Part shown: positions 8,514-16,484 of the stretch, one piece after another
Numbering within the stretch: position 1 is the stretch's first letter
Layout of the letters: each line of letters starts with the position of its first letter
NCBI RefSeq assembly: GCF_003855255.1
Contig: NZ_CP034072.1
Coordinates: 62,001 to 126,000 of the forward strand
From: Mycolicibacterium nivoides
GTDB taxonomy: Bacteria > Actinomycetota > Actinomycetes > Mycobacteriales > Mycobacteriaceae
Direction: 5' to 3'
DNA length: 64,000 nt
The notes under the pieces: model-generated
Database searches by the model: none
What the model was told of the DNA's origin: nothing
What the model saw: the letters and a program-made list of their open reading frames with translations, nothing else
Position numbers and translations under genes: made by a program

Positions 8514-9251
8514 TTGATCGAATTGTTCTCTGCGCAGCGCGAGTTTTCGGCGTACGGCCCGTCGCACTGGGTCGTGCTGGCGGTGTTCGCAACGGGCGCC
8601 GTGCTTCTGGTGATGATCGGCCGCAGGCAGACCGAATCGCAGGCCCGAATCCTGAGCCGTGTCCTGGCGGTCCTGCTCGTCGTGGCATTCGTCGTCGCCT
8701 TGGCCTACAAGCTGGTCGATCCCACCATCGACACCTCGGTGCCGCTGCAGCTGTGTGATCTCGCGGAACTCGCGGCGGCCTATGCCTTGTGGTCACAACG
8801 GCATTGGGCCTTCGTCCTCACCTATTACTGGGGCCTCGTCCTGAGCTCGCAGGCATTGATCACACCTGACATCGGCACGCCGAAGGAGGGCGCTCCGGAC
8901 TTCCCCCACCACCTCTTCGTCACCTTCTTCACGCTTCATGTGCTGGTCGTGTTGGCTGCCGTCTATCTGACGTGGGGGAGAGGTATGCGACCGCGGTGGC
9001 GCGACTACCGCTTCGCCGTCATCGCGACCCTGGGATGGGCGGCATTCACTCTCGCCTTCAACACGATCACGGGAGCCAACTACGGCTATCTCAACCGGAA
9101 ACCTCCCACCGCGTCGCTGCTGGACGTTCTGGGTCCGTGGCCGGTGTATCTGCTGACTGAGGTCACGATCGTCCTGATCGTGTGGGCGCTGATGACCTGG
9201 CCTTGGGAGCGGGTGAGGCAGCGCGCGACGACAGCCGCGCCCCAGCTGTGA
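8514..9251 (+). CDS. YwaF/TIGR02206-type integral membrane protein
   Basis: Protein of 245 residues with about six membrane helices. It resembles the TIGR02206 (TP0381/YwaF) family: an N-terminal F.AYGPSHWVVLAVF segment, the central VPLQLCDLAE and HLFVTFFTLHVLVV segments, and NTITGANYGYLNRKPPTASLLDVLGPWPVYLL near the end. Its function is unknown. The start is uncertain. TTG 8514 directly follows GGGGGAG (8507-8513), which is too close for good initiation, whereas TTG 8523 has a 9-base spacer and suits the family N-terminus better. It is divergent from the histidine kinase, so a regulatory link is possible. Confidence 0.75.
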   Translation: MIELFSAQREFSAYGPSHWVVLAVFATGAVLLVMIGRRQTESQARILSRVLAVLLVVAFVVALAYKLVDPTIDTSVPLQLCDLAELAAAYALWSQRHWAFVLTYYWGLVLSSQALITPDIGTPKEGAPDFPHHLFVTFFTLHVLVVLAAVYLTWGRGMRPRWRDYRFAVIATLGWAAFTLAFNTITGANYGYLNRKPPTASLLDVLGPWPVYLLTEVTIVLIVWALMTWPWERVRQRATTAAPQL

Positions 9252-9271
9252 AATTGCTGTCAGTAGACGTG

Positions 9272-9315
9272 CAAAGTGATTATTGACACCGACACTTTGA
9301 CAGGCTAGGTATATT
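9272..9315 (+). promoter_or_regulatory. Promoter with inverted repeat upstream of mmpL
   Basis: Two TTGACA hexamers (9283-9288 and 9297-9302) precede TATATT (9310-9315) in a locally AT-rich stretch. An inverted repeat CAAAGTG (9272-9278) / CACTTTG (9293-9299) brackets the first -35 element and could be an operator. The spacer from the first TTGACA to TATATT is long (21 bases), so the exact pairing is uncertain. Confidence 0.4.
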
Positions 9316-9448
9316 ACGCGCGTTTGCGAATGTGTATCGCTTGCGACCTGTCCCACCCGGGCGACAGTGGCCTGATCGAAGGGGCGGGTTGTGTGCAGAC
9401 CACGGCATCACGCGAACGCGCGGAAGATCGCACCCCGGAGCACACGCG

Positions 9449-12319
9449 ATGAGTAGCCACAGCAGCGGCACGCAGGACAGGTCGGGCATCGCCCGGGCCA
9501 TCCGTGTGCTGGCGGTACCCATCGTGCTCGGCTGGATCGCTCTGACCGTCCTGACGAATGCGCTCGTCCCGTCGCTGGAGAAGGTCGGTGAGGAGCACAC
9601 CGTCGGGCTGAGCGCCAACGACGCCCCGGCGATGATCGCGATGCGCAAGATCGGCGCCGATTTCCAGGAGTTCGATTCCGACAGCAACGCCATGGTGGTG
9701 CTGGAGGGCGAGCAGCCGCTCGGCGACGACGCGCACCACTACTACGACGGCGTCGTCGACAAGCTCGAGGCCGACACCGCCCACGTGCAACACGTCGCCG
9801 ACTTCTGGGGCGACCCGCTGACGGCCTCGGGTGCGCAGAGCAACGATGGCAAGTCGGCCTACGTCCAGGTCTATCTGCGCGGCAACCAGGGCGAGACCCT
9901 GGCCAACGAGTCGGTGGCCGCGGTGCGGGAGATCGTCAACCAGTCGTCGCCTCCGCCCGGGGTCAAGGTGTACGTGACCGGCGGCGCGCCGCTGATCAAC
10001 GACCAGCACCACGCCGGTGACAAGAGCATCGCCAAGGTCACCACCATCACGCTCGTGGTGATCGCCGTGATGCTCGTGCTCGTCTTCAGGTCTGTCGCCA
10101 CCATGATCCTGGTGCTCGTCATGGTGTTCATGGAGCTCGGCGCTGCCCGCGGCATCGTGGCGTTCCTGGCCCACACCGACATCATCGGGCTGTCGACCTT
10201 CGCGGTGAACCTCCTGACCTTGATGGTCATCGCGGCCGGCACCGACTACGCGATCTTCGCGATCGGTCGCTATCAAGAGGCGCGCGGCGCCGGCGAAGAC
10301 CGAGAAACCGCGTACTACACGATGTTCCGCGGCACCTCTCATGTGGTCCTGGGTTCCGGCATGACCATTGCCGGTGCCATGTTGTGTCTCAGCTTCACGC
10401 GCCTGCCGTATTTCCAGACCATGGGTGTGCCGTGTGCTGTGGGTACGTTCGTCGCGGTCGTCGCCGCGCTGACGATGGGCCCGGCGGTCATCGTGATCGG
10501 CAGCCGGTTCGGGCGTTTCGAGCCCAAGCGCAGCATCCGGTCGCGCGGCTGGCGTCGCGTCGGCATCGCCGTGGTGCGGTGGCCCGGCCCGATCCTGGCC
10601 GCGACGTTGGGCCTGGCGCTGGTCGGCCTGCTCACGCTGCCGGGTTACAAGACCAATTACGACGCCCGCAAATACCTGCCCTCCGACCTGCCTGCGAATG
10701 TCGGATATGCCGCGGCCGAAAGGCATTTCAGCGCCGCCCGGATGAACCCCGAACTGTTGATGGTCGAGGCCGACCACGACCTGCGAAACCCGGCTGACTT
10801 CCTGGTCATCGATAAGATCGCCAAGGGGATCGTCCGGGTGCCCGGCATCTCCCGGGTACAGGCGATCACCCGGCCCAACGGCCGCCCGATCGAGCACACC
10901 TCGATCCCGTTCCTGCTCAGCCGGCAGGGCACGACCAACACGATGAACCGGAAGTACCAGCAGGACCGCATGGACGACATGCTGGTTCAGGCCGATGAGA
11001 TGCAGAAGTCCATCGACACGATGGAGCAGATGTCGCGGCTGACCCAGCAGATGGCCGACATCACGCATTCGATGGTGGCCAAGACCAAGGTGATGACCCT
11101 CGATATCGCCGAATTGCGCGACAACATCGGCGATTTCGACGATTGGCTGCGTCCGCTGCGCAATTACCTCTATTGGGAGCCGCACTGCTCCGACATCCCG
11201 CTGTGCTGGTCGATCCGGTCGATCTTCGACACCCTCGACGGCATCGACGCCCTGACCGATGACGTTCAGGAGTTGGTGCCCGAGCTGGAGCGGCTGGACA
11301 CGTTGATGCCGCAGTTGGTCGCGCTGATGCCCGAGCAGATCGAATCCATGAAGTCCATGAAGACGATGATGCTGACGCAGCGGGCCACGCAGGCCGGTCA
11401 GCAGGATCAGATGGCCGCGATGCAGGAGAATTCGACGGCCATGGGCAAGGCCTTCGATGAGGCCCGCAATGACGACACGTTCTATCTTCCGCCGGAAGCC
11501 TTCGACAACAAGGACTTCAAGCGTGGCATGAAGAACTTCATCTCTCCCGACGGAAAGTCGGTGCGGTTCATCATCAGCCACGAGGGCGATCCCGCGACGC
11601 CGGAGGGCGTCAACCATGTGGACCCGATCAAGTTGGCGGCCAAGGAGGCGCTCAAGGGCACGCCGCTGGAAGGTTCCAAGATCTATCTGGCCGGCACCGC
11701 GGCCACGTACAAAGACATGAAGGACGGATCTTTCTACGACCTGCTGATCGCCGGAATCGCCGCGGTATCACTGATTTTCATCATCATGCTGCTCATCACG
11801 CGCAGTGTGGTGGCGGCGGCGGTGATCGTCGGTACGGTGCTGCTGTCCCTCGGCGCGTCGTTCGGATTGTCCGTGCTCGTGTGGCAGCACCTTCTCGGGC
11901 TGGAACTGCACTGGATGGTGCTGGCGATGTCGGTCATCCTGCTGCTGGCGGTCGGTTCCGACTACAACCTGCTGTTGGTGTCGCGGTTCAAGGAAGAACT
12001 GTCCGGTGGCCTGAAGACCGGCATCATCCGGGCGATGGCGGGAACCGGCTCGGTGGTGACCTCGGCGGGCCTGGTGTTCGCCTTCACCATGGCGTCGTTC
12101 GCATTCAGCGATCTCAAGGTCATGGCACAGGTCGGCACCACCATCGCACTCGGTCTGCTGTTCGACACTCTCATCGTGCGGTCGTTCATGACCCCGGCGA
12201 TCGCGGCGCTGCTCGGCCGGTGGTTCTGGTGGCCGCAGGTCATCCAGTCGGCGGCGTCGAAGCGGCGGCTGGCTGAGCTCCAGCGCCGGCAGACATACAA
12301 AGCTTCCGCACAGCCCTGA
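9449..12319 (+). CDS. MmpL-family RND lipid/siderophore exporter
   Basis: MmpL proteins export lipids, glycolipids or siderophores across the mycobacterial inner membrane. From ATG 9449 (GGAG at 9437-9440) the protein is 956 residues, the usual length of MmpL4/5-type members. TM1 lies near residue 20. The first periplasmic domain is followed by the TM2-6 block ([17 protein letters not shown]...). The proton-relay [11 protein letters not shown] lies in the first half and [16 protein letters not shown] in the second. A long Gln/Met-rich coiled coil in the second periplasmic domain ([15 protein letters not shown]...) is typical of siderophore-type MmpLs. No mmpS partner is adjacent. The substrate is not determinable here. 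Confidence 0.92.
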   Translation: MSSHSSGTQDRSGIARAIRVLAVPIVLGWIALTVLTNALVPSLEKVGEEHTVGLSANDAPAMIAMRKIGADFQEFDSDSNAMVVLEGEQPLGDDAHHYYDGVVDKLEADTAHVQHVADFWGDPLTASGAQSNDGKSAYVQVYLRGNQGETLANESVAAVREIVNQSSPPPGVKVYVTGGAPLINDQHHAGDKSIAKVTTITLVVIAVMLVLVFRSVATMILVLVMVFMELGAARGIVAFLAHTDIIGLSTFAVNLLTLMVIAAGTDYAIFAIGRYQEARGAGEDRETAYYTMFRGTSHVVLGSGMTIAGAMLCLSFTRLPYFQTMGVPCAVGTFVAVVAALTMGPAVIVIGSRFGRFEPKRSIRSRGWRRVGIAVVRWPGPILAATLGLALVGLLTLPGYKTNYDARKYLPSDLPANVGYAAAERHFSAARMNPELLMVEADHDLRNPADFLVIDKIAKGIVRVPGISRVQAITRPNGRPIEHTSIPFLLSRQGTTNTMNRKYQQDRMDDMLVQADEMQKSIDTMEQMSRLTQQMADITHSMVAKTKVMTLDIAELRDNIGDFDDWLRPLRNYLYWEPHCSDIPLCWSIRSIFDTLDGIDALTDDVQELVPELERLDTLMPQLVALMPEQIESMKSMKTMMLTQRATQAGQQDQMAAMQENSTAMGKAFDEARNDDTFYLPPEAFDNKDFKRGMKNFISPDGKSVRFIISHEGDPATPEGVNHVDPIKLAAKEALKGTPLEGSKIYLAGTAATYKDMKDGSFYDLLIAGIAAVSLIFIIMLLITRSVVAAAVIVGTVLLSLGASFGLSVLVWQHLLGLELHWMVLAMSVILLLAVGSDYNLLLVSRFKEELSGGLKTGIIRAMAGTGSVVTSAGLVFAFTMASFAFSDLKVMAQVGTTIALGLLFDTLIVRSFMTPAIAALLGRWFWWPQVIQSAASKRRLAELQRRQTYKASAQP

Positions 12320-12380
12320 CTTAATAAGCAGATCTAACTTAATTGGTGGAAGCCGGAAACACCCGCTTCCGCTGACTCTG

Positions 12381-12411
12381 GACCGACGGCGGCTATGGTC
12401 CGCCGTCGGTC
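12381..12411 (+). terminator. Hairpin terminator after mmpL
   Basis: A perfect 12-bp stem (GACCGACGGCGG at 12381-12392, complement 12400-12411) with a 7-base loop lies 61 bases after the mmpL stop. It has no U tract. It is probably a tailless (I-shaped) terminator. Confidence 0.6.
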
Positions 12412-12460
12412 TGTGCCACCGGGCCGTTCCGGCTGGTGCGGGTCTGTAGCTGACAGGTAA

Positions 12461-12511
12461 ACGAAACTGCCCATGTGCGAGTCGAAAACTCTCGCACATG
12501 GGCAGTTTCGT
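12461..12511. terminator. Long perfect hairpin with 21-bp arms
   Basis: Arms 12461-12481 and 12491-12511 are exact reverse complements around a 9-base loop (TCGAAAACT). It begins 5 bases beyond the stop of the 32-residue minus-strand gene and lies downstream of mmpL on the plus strand, so it can act on both transcripts. The length and perfection suggest a mobile palindromic repeat used as a terminator. Confidence 0.65.
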
Positions 12512-12515
12512 CTAA

Positions 12516-12614
12516 CTACTTCTTGTTGCCCCCGGGTCGCGGAGGTGGCGGCGGCTTGGCCTTGGTCGTCGGCTCGAACTTGCCGCCCTTTTTCGGATCG
12601 AATGTTCCGGCCAT
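12516..12614 (-). CDS. 32-residue Lys/Pro-rich small protein
   Basis: A short frame starting ATG at 12614 and ending TAG at 12516. The product begins MAGTFDPKKGGKFEPTTKAK, then has a run of five prolines, and ends RPGGNKK. On the minus strand GAGAGGGA lies about five bases before the ATG, a strong ribosome binding site. The hairpin directly after the stop supports a real transcription unit. The protein is highly basic with no hydrophobic segment, and I know of no function. It would be missed by annotation cut-offs above 50 residues. Confidence 0.65.
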   Translation of the reverse strand: MAGTFDPKKGGKFEPTTKAKPPPPPRPGGNKK

Positions 12615-12976
12615 GGTGATCCCTCTCGCTCGTTTCGATAGTCCCACCACTTCCCACCGTAACCACGATGGCAAGGCCCGGCGGGGCGAACGGCGATGAA
12701 CAGCTGAGAGTTCCGTGTGAACCGTGCAGGTGCCAACGCCTTTCGCGGCGGATCGGCGTGACGAGGCCGGCGGGAATCACGGTGAGCGGAACGTAGCCGG
12801 CCGTACCAGGTCACCGTGGTGAGGCGGGGAAAGGCGACACGCCGGGTCTGGTTGCGACACGGTCACGGGACGATACCTATCGGTACATCACCGGTCACAT
12901 CGGCAACATTGATCACTAACGTCACATCAGCCAACTGTGACGTCATGTCGACGTCCCTGCATTGGGAAGGTGTGAC
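12615..12976. other. Intergenic region with an inverted repeat before the DUF4185 gene
   Basis: No coding frame of credible composition is seen in these 362 bases, which lie between divergent genes. The notable element is ACGTCACA (12919-12926) and its complement TGTGACGT (12936-12943), separated by 9 bases, 34 bases before the DUF4185 start. The half-site resembles cAMP-receptor-type halves but in the outward order. A dyad GATACC...GGTA near 12870 is weak. Confidence 0.4.
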
Positions 12977-14416
12977 ATGTCGCGACGTCCTCGAGGTGCT
13001 TCGACGATGGCAGCGGCGGCCGCAATCGGACTCGTCGTCGCCGTCGGCGTAGCGCCCTCGGCATCGGCTGAACCCTGTGAAGGCGCTGCTGCGGCCGCGC
13101 AACCCCTCCCGAACCAGGCCTTCCAGATCCCCAAGCCGTCCAGGCTCGCCCCGCTCAACCGGCCGATCGGGCACATGCCCGCCGGGGCCAACGACCGGGC
13201 CCCGCTGCCCAAGCTCGGGCAGTTGCCGCTGGCCCTGCTCAAGGCGCTGATGCCGAACTCCGGGCAGGTCAGGCAGAAGGCGGCGGTCGTCCCGGCACCC
13301 AATCCCGGCGGCGCCCAGCCTGTCCCGAACGCGGCACAACCGGCGCCGGCCCCGGCGGCGGCTCAGCCCGCGCCGGCTCCCGCGGCGCAACCGGCGCCAG
13401 GGGCGCCTCCCGGCACATCGATCGTCGGGTGGGTGACCGGACCCGACAGTCCCAACCAGACGATCAAGCGCTTCGCCATCACCGGCACCGACCTCGGAAT
13501 CATGTGGGACAACGGGGATCCGGTGAACCGTCAGGTGTTGATGGCCTTCGGTGACACCAACGGATACTGCGGCATTCCCGGTAAGCAGTGGCGATACAAC
13601 GCGCTGTTCCGCAGCCAGGACGGCTCGCTGTCGCAGACCGTTGCTGTGCCCGACGGTGTGGTCGCCAACAAATACTCGGGTTCTCCGGTGTGGCGCCAGG
13701 GCATTTCCAAGCAGATCATCAACAGCATCGGCCGGGCACCGGAGGAGACGGGGATCATCCCGACCGCGGGTATCGCCGTCGGGCGCAACCAGTATCTGAA
13801 CTTCATGTCGATCCGGAACTGGGACAGCCCCGGAGCTTGGTCGACCAACTTCTCGGCGATCGCGATGTCGCCGGACAACGGCGAGAACTGGGGTGTCTAC
13901 CCAGGGACCATCCGTCCGCCCGGTGGCGGCAACGAGAACTTCCAGATGGGCGCATTCCTCAAGCCCGGCCCCGGTGATCCGTACATCTACACGTTCGGCA
14001 CACCGAACGGGCGCGGCGGGTCGGCCTATATCGCGCGGGTGTCCCCGGCCTTCATCCCGGACCTCACGAAATACGAGTATTTCAACGCCGACAACAATGC
14101 CTGGGTGCCGGGCAATCCGGCGGCGGCGACACCGGTGATCCCTGGCCCCGTCAGTGAGATGTCCGCCCAGTACAACACCTATCTCAAGCAGTACCTCGTG
14201 CTGTACGGCAACGGTGCCAACGATGTGGTGATGCGGACAGCGCCTGCACCCCAGGGGCCGTGGAGCCCGGAACAGTTGATCGCGCCGTCGTCACAGATCC
14301 CCGGCGGCATCTACGCGCCGTATCTGCACCCGTGGTCGACGGGCAAGGAGCTGTACTACAACCTGTCGCTGTGGTCGGCCTACAACGTCATGCTGATGAA
14401 GACCGTGTTGCCCTGA
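12977..14416 (+). CDS. Secreted DUF4185 protein, possible endo-D-arabinanase (GH183-like)
   Basis: Protein of 479 residues from ATG 12977, which is preceded by GGGAAGG. There is a signal peptide (AAAAAIGLVVAVGVAPSASAEP), a Pro/Ala-rich linker to about residue 150 with PAPAA repeats, and then a beta-propeller-like DUF4185 domain (TSIVGWVTGPDSPN, MAFGDTNGYCG, WRYNALFRSQDG, YSGSPVWRQ, GPWSPEQLI, GGIYAPYLHPW). From memory, DUF4185 members have recently been described as endo-D-arabinanases (family GH183) acting on mycobacterial arabinan. Whether this paralogue is active is unknown. The end overlaps the convergent tetR by 29 bases. Confidence 0.8.
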   Translation: MSRRPRGASTMAAAAAIGLVVAVGVAPSASAEPCEGAAAAAQPLPNQAFQIPKPSRLAPLNRPIGHMPAGANDRAPLPKLGQLPLALLKALMPNSGQVRQKAAVVPAPNPGGAQPVPNAAQPAPAPAAAQPAPAPAAQPAPGAPPGTSIVGWVTGPDSPNQTIKRFAITGTDLGIMWDNGDPVNRQVLMAFGDTNGYCGIPGKQWRYNALFRSQDGSLSQTVAVPDGVVANKYSGSPVWRQGISKQIINSIGRAPEETGIIPTAGIAVGRNQYLNFMSIRNWDSPGAWSTNFSAIAMSPDNGENWGVYPGTIRPPGGGNENFQMGAFLKPGPGDPYIYTFGTPNGRGGSAYIARVSPAFIPDLTKYEYFNADNNAWVPGNPAAATPVIPGPVSEMSAQYNTYLKQYLVLYGNGANDVVMRTAPAPQGPWSPEQLIAPSSQIPGGIYAPYLHPWSTGKELYYNLSLWSAYNVMLMKTVLP

Positions 14417-15050
14417 CCCGTCCGTTGGTCTGTCGCCCAGGTGACAGCGGCGCCAACATCGCCTCGAGGCCGTATTCGAATACCGCGTCGTAATCGGTGG
14501 GGGACTGCAGGGCCGCGACGAGCGCCTGATCCGGCCAATCCGCGGTCCACAGCGACGGGTCCTCCTCCTGGTGCCGCGGGCCCCGCACGGCCGAGAACAG
14601 CATCACCGCAGAGGCGGTCACGTGCACCTGCACGGCCCGCAGCACCAGTGCGGCGCGGGTCCCGGTGAGGCCGGCCTCGGCCAGCTCGGCGGCGAGTTTC
14701 TGCTGGACTGGCAGGAACAACGTCGGTGTCCGATCCCGCTCGTGGGCGATCGCCAGCAGGTGTTGGCGGCGGATCAGCAGGCTGCGCTGGTTGCGGGCAA
14801 GCGCGGCAATCCGATTCACCGGAGTGTCGCCCTCCATGGGCAGCCCGGCCATCTCGGCGACCAGGCGGTCGACCAGGCTGTCGAAGAGCGCGTCACGGCC
14901 GCCGACGTGCCAGTAGATCGAGGTGACGGCCACGCCGATCCGCTCGGCGAGCCCGCGCATCGAGAATGCCTCCACCCCATCGGATTCAATGAGGCCGGCT
15001 GCCGCGTCGAGGATGACGTCGGCGTCGATCGCCTTTGCCTTCGGGCTCAT
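14388..15050 (-). CDS. TetR-family regulator of the Rieske/amidohydrolase cluster
   Basis: Protein of 220 residues. The N-terminal HTH (FSMRGLAERIGVAVTSIYWHVGGRDALFDSLV, about residues 28-58) is classical TetR. The C-terminal domain (PVQQKLAAELAEAGLTGTRAALVLRAVQVHVTASA) would bind an effector. The ATG at 15050 overlaps the stop of the Rieske gene in an ATGA arrangement, so the two are co-transcribed. The long palindrome in the promoter of this operon (16419-16453) is the likely operator, giving autoregulation and joint control of the divergent amidohydrolase operon. Confidence 0.9.
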   Translation of the reverse strand: MSPKAKAIDADVILDAAAGLIESDGVEAFSMRGLAERIGVAVTSIYWHVGGRDALFDSLVDRLVAEMAGLPMEGDTPVNRIAALARNQRSLLIRRQHLLAIAHERDRTPTLFLPVQQKLAAELAEAGLTGTRAALVLRAVQVHVTASAVMLFSAVRGPRHQEEDPSLWTADWPDQALVAALQSPTDYDAVFEYGLEAMLAPLSPGRQTNGRVRATRSSSA

Positions 15051-16384
15051 CCGCCGGCTTCCGCCTCGGAGATGCGTTCGGGCCCGGGCAGGTCGAGGTA
15101 GCGCTCGAGATTGCGGTGCATGTTGATGATTCTCCGCTCCTCGGCCGACAGCACCAGGTGGGTGAAGCCCGGCTGGTGCAAACCGCGCTGCAGGCCGGTC
15201 AGTACGGCGATGTCCTGGCTCATCACCACTCCGGGATGAGCTTCGTCGGCGCCCATCCGGACGTCCGTCGGCCTGACCCGCGGTGCCTGCGCCGGCATGC
15301 GGGTCATCAGCGTCATCACGAGCTGCCCTCGGTCGGGGTCGGGCCCGGGCAGCGACGTCATCACCGTCAGATGGTCGGCGCTGGCCAGCAGGGTCAGGTT
15401 GGGGAAGATGTTGTACTGGTGCAGGCACATCACCTGGTCGGTACTGGCCCAGCCGATGTCGACGCCGCGCTCGGCCGCGAATTCCTTGATCTGCGTGGCG
15501 ATCACGTCGGCCACCGTCTGGCCGGGCGACCGCCGGTCTCGGGGGAAGGGCGTGCCTTCGGCGAGACCCATCAGGGCACCCTGTGTGTACACGTAGGCGT
15601 CCCACACTTCTTCGTCGCTCAGCGATCCGGCGAGTCGCGGGCTGGGAACTCCGTAGAGGGATTCGGATTTGCCGGTGTGGCCCCAGATCTTCTGTGGGGC
15701 GTACACGTCGTCCATGCACCGGTGCAGTTCGGGATGCAGGGTCTGGACGTGATAGGTCTCGCTGTAGCCGTCGGCGATTGTCTTCCAGTTGGCGTCGACG
15801 TCGATGGTCATCGTTGCGTAGCAACGGAAGTCGCCGAGGCCGCACCAGGCGATGTCGCCGGGGACCGCCTCCAGGTAGTCGGCCAGGGGCATCGCGGCGG
15901 GGTCGAGGTTGACGAAGACCAGCCGTTCCCAGGTGTCGACCCGCACCGGAGCCAGCGGAAACTCCGACATGTGCACCGACCCGAACCCCTTGCGGTTCGG
16001 GATTCGTTTGAGCGCCCCGGCCAGGTCCCAGGTCCAGCCGTGGTAGCCGCATTTCAGTTCCCGCAGCGAGGAACCGACGCCGGTGCACAGGGCGTTGCCG
16101 CGATGGCGGCAGGCGTTCTGGAAGGCGCGCAATTCACCGTCGTCCCCGCGGACGATCAGCACCGAGTAGGGGCCGCAACGGTATTCGAAGTAGTCGCCCG
16201 CCTCGGCCACGTGATCGACCGTGCACGCTGCCTGCCAGACCCGCGGCCACATGCGCTCCACCTCGAGTTGGGCGAACGCCGGTGAGACGTAGCGTTCGGC
16301 AGGCACCAGGGTGGGGCGCGCCGGTGGATCGCCGATCGCGTCCACCCGTCGTGGGTTGTCGGTGTGCGTGGAAGTCAGGGCCAT
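15047..16384 (-). CDS. Rieske non-heme iron oxygenase, alpha subunit
   Basis: Ring-hydroxylating/demethylating type oxygenase of 445 residues. The Rieske 2Fe-2S centre is C92-x-H94...C112-x2-H115 (ACRHRGNALC and KCGYHGWTW). The mononuclear iron site lies in DGYSETYHVQTLHPEL with His212 and His217 and an acidic third ligand downstream. The ATG at 16384 has GGGAGG seven bases upstream; an ATG at 16399 is a possible alternative. No reductase or ferredoxin gene is adjacent, so electrons must come from elsewhere. The substrate is unknown. It forms an operon with the tetR gene and is divergent from the amidohydrolase. Confidence 0.9.
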   Translation of the reverse strand: MALTSTHTDNPRRVDAIGDPPARPTLVPAERYVSPAFAQLEVERMWPRVWQAACTVDHVAEAGDYFEYRCGPYSVLIVRGDDGELRAFQNACRHRGNALCTGVGSSLRELKCGYHGWTWDLAGALKRIPNRKGFGSVHMSEFPLAPVRVDTWERLVFVNLDPAAMPLADYLEAVPGDIAWCGLGDFRCYATMTIDVDANWKTIADGYSETYHVQTLHPELHRCMDDVYAPQKIWGHTGKSESLYGVPSPRLAGSLSDEEVWDAYVYTQGALMGLAEGTPFPRDRRSPGQTVADVIATQIKEFAAERGVDIGWASTDQVMCLHQYNIFPNLTLLASADHLTVMTSLPGPDPDRGQLVMTLMTRMPAQAPRVRPTDVRMGADEAHPGVVMSQDIAVLTGLQRGLHQPGFTHLVLSAEERRIINMHRNLERYLDLPGPERISEAEAGG

Positions 16385-16418
16385 GGAGGTGCCTCCCATT
16401 GAGAAGGACAAACTCGGG

Positions 16419-16453
16419 ACGGTGGCAATGTAACGGTGTTACATTGCCACCGT
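16419..16453. promoter_or_regulatory. 35-bp perfect palindromic operator
   Basis: ACGGTGGCAATGTAAC (16419-16434), a 3-base centre (GGT) and the exact reverse complement (16438-16453). It sits between the divergent Rieske-tetR operon and the amidohydrolase gene. The core TGTAAC...GTTACA is typical of TetR-family sites. It most likely binds the TetR encoded at 14388-15050. Confidence 0.85.
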
Positions 16454-16484
16454 AGCGGCCTGAACGCCTCAAGGGAGCAAAAAC

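Noticed and set aside
9314-11617. A 767-codon minus-strand frame opposite mmpL
   Set aside because: His/Arg/Gly-rich antisense of a clear MmpL gene; no domain pattern or ribosome site.
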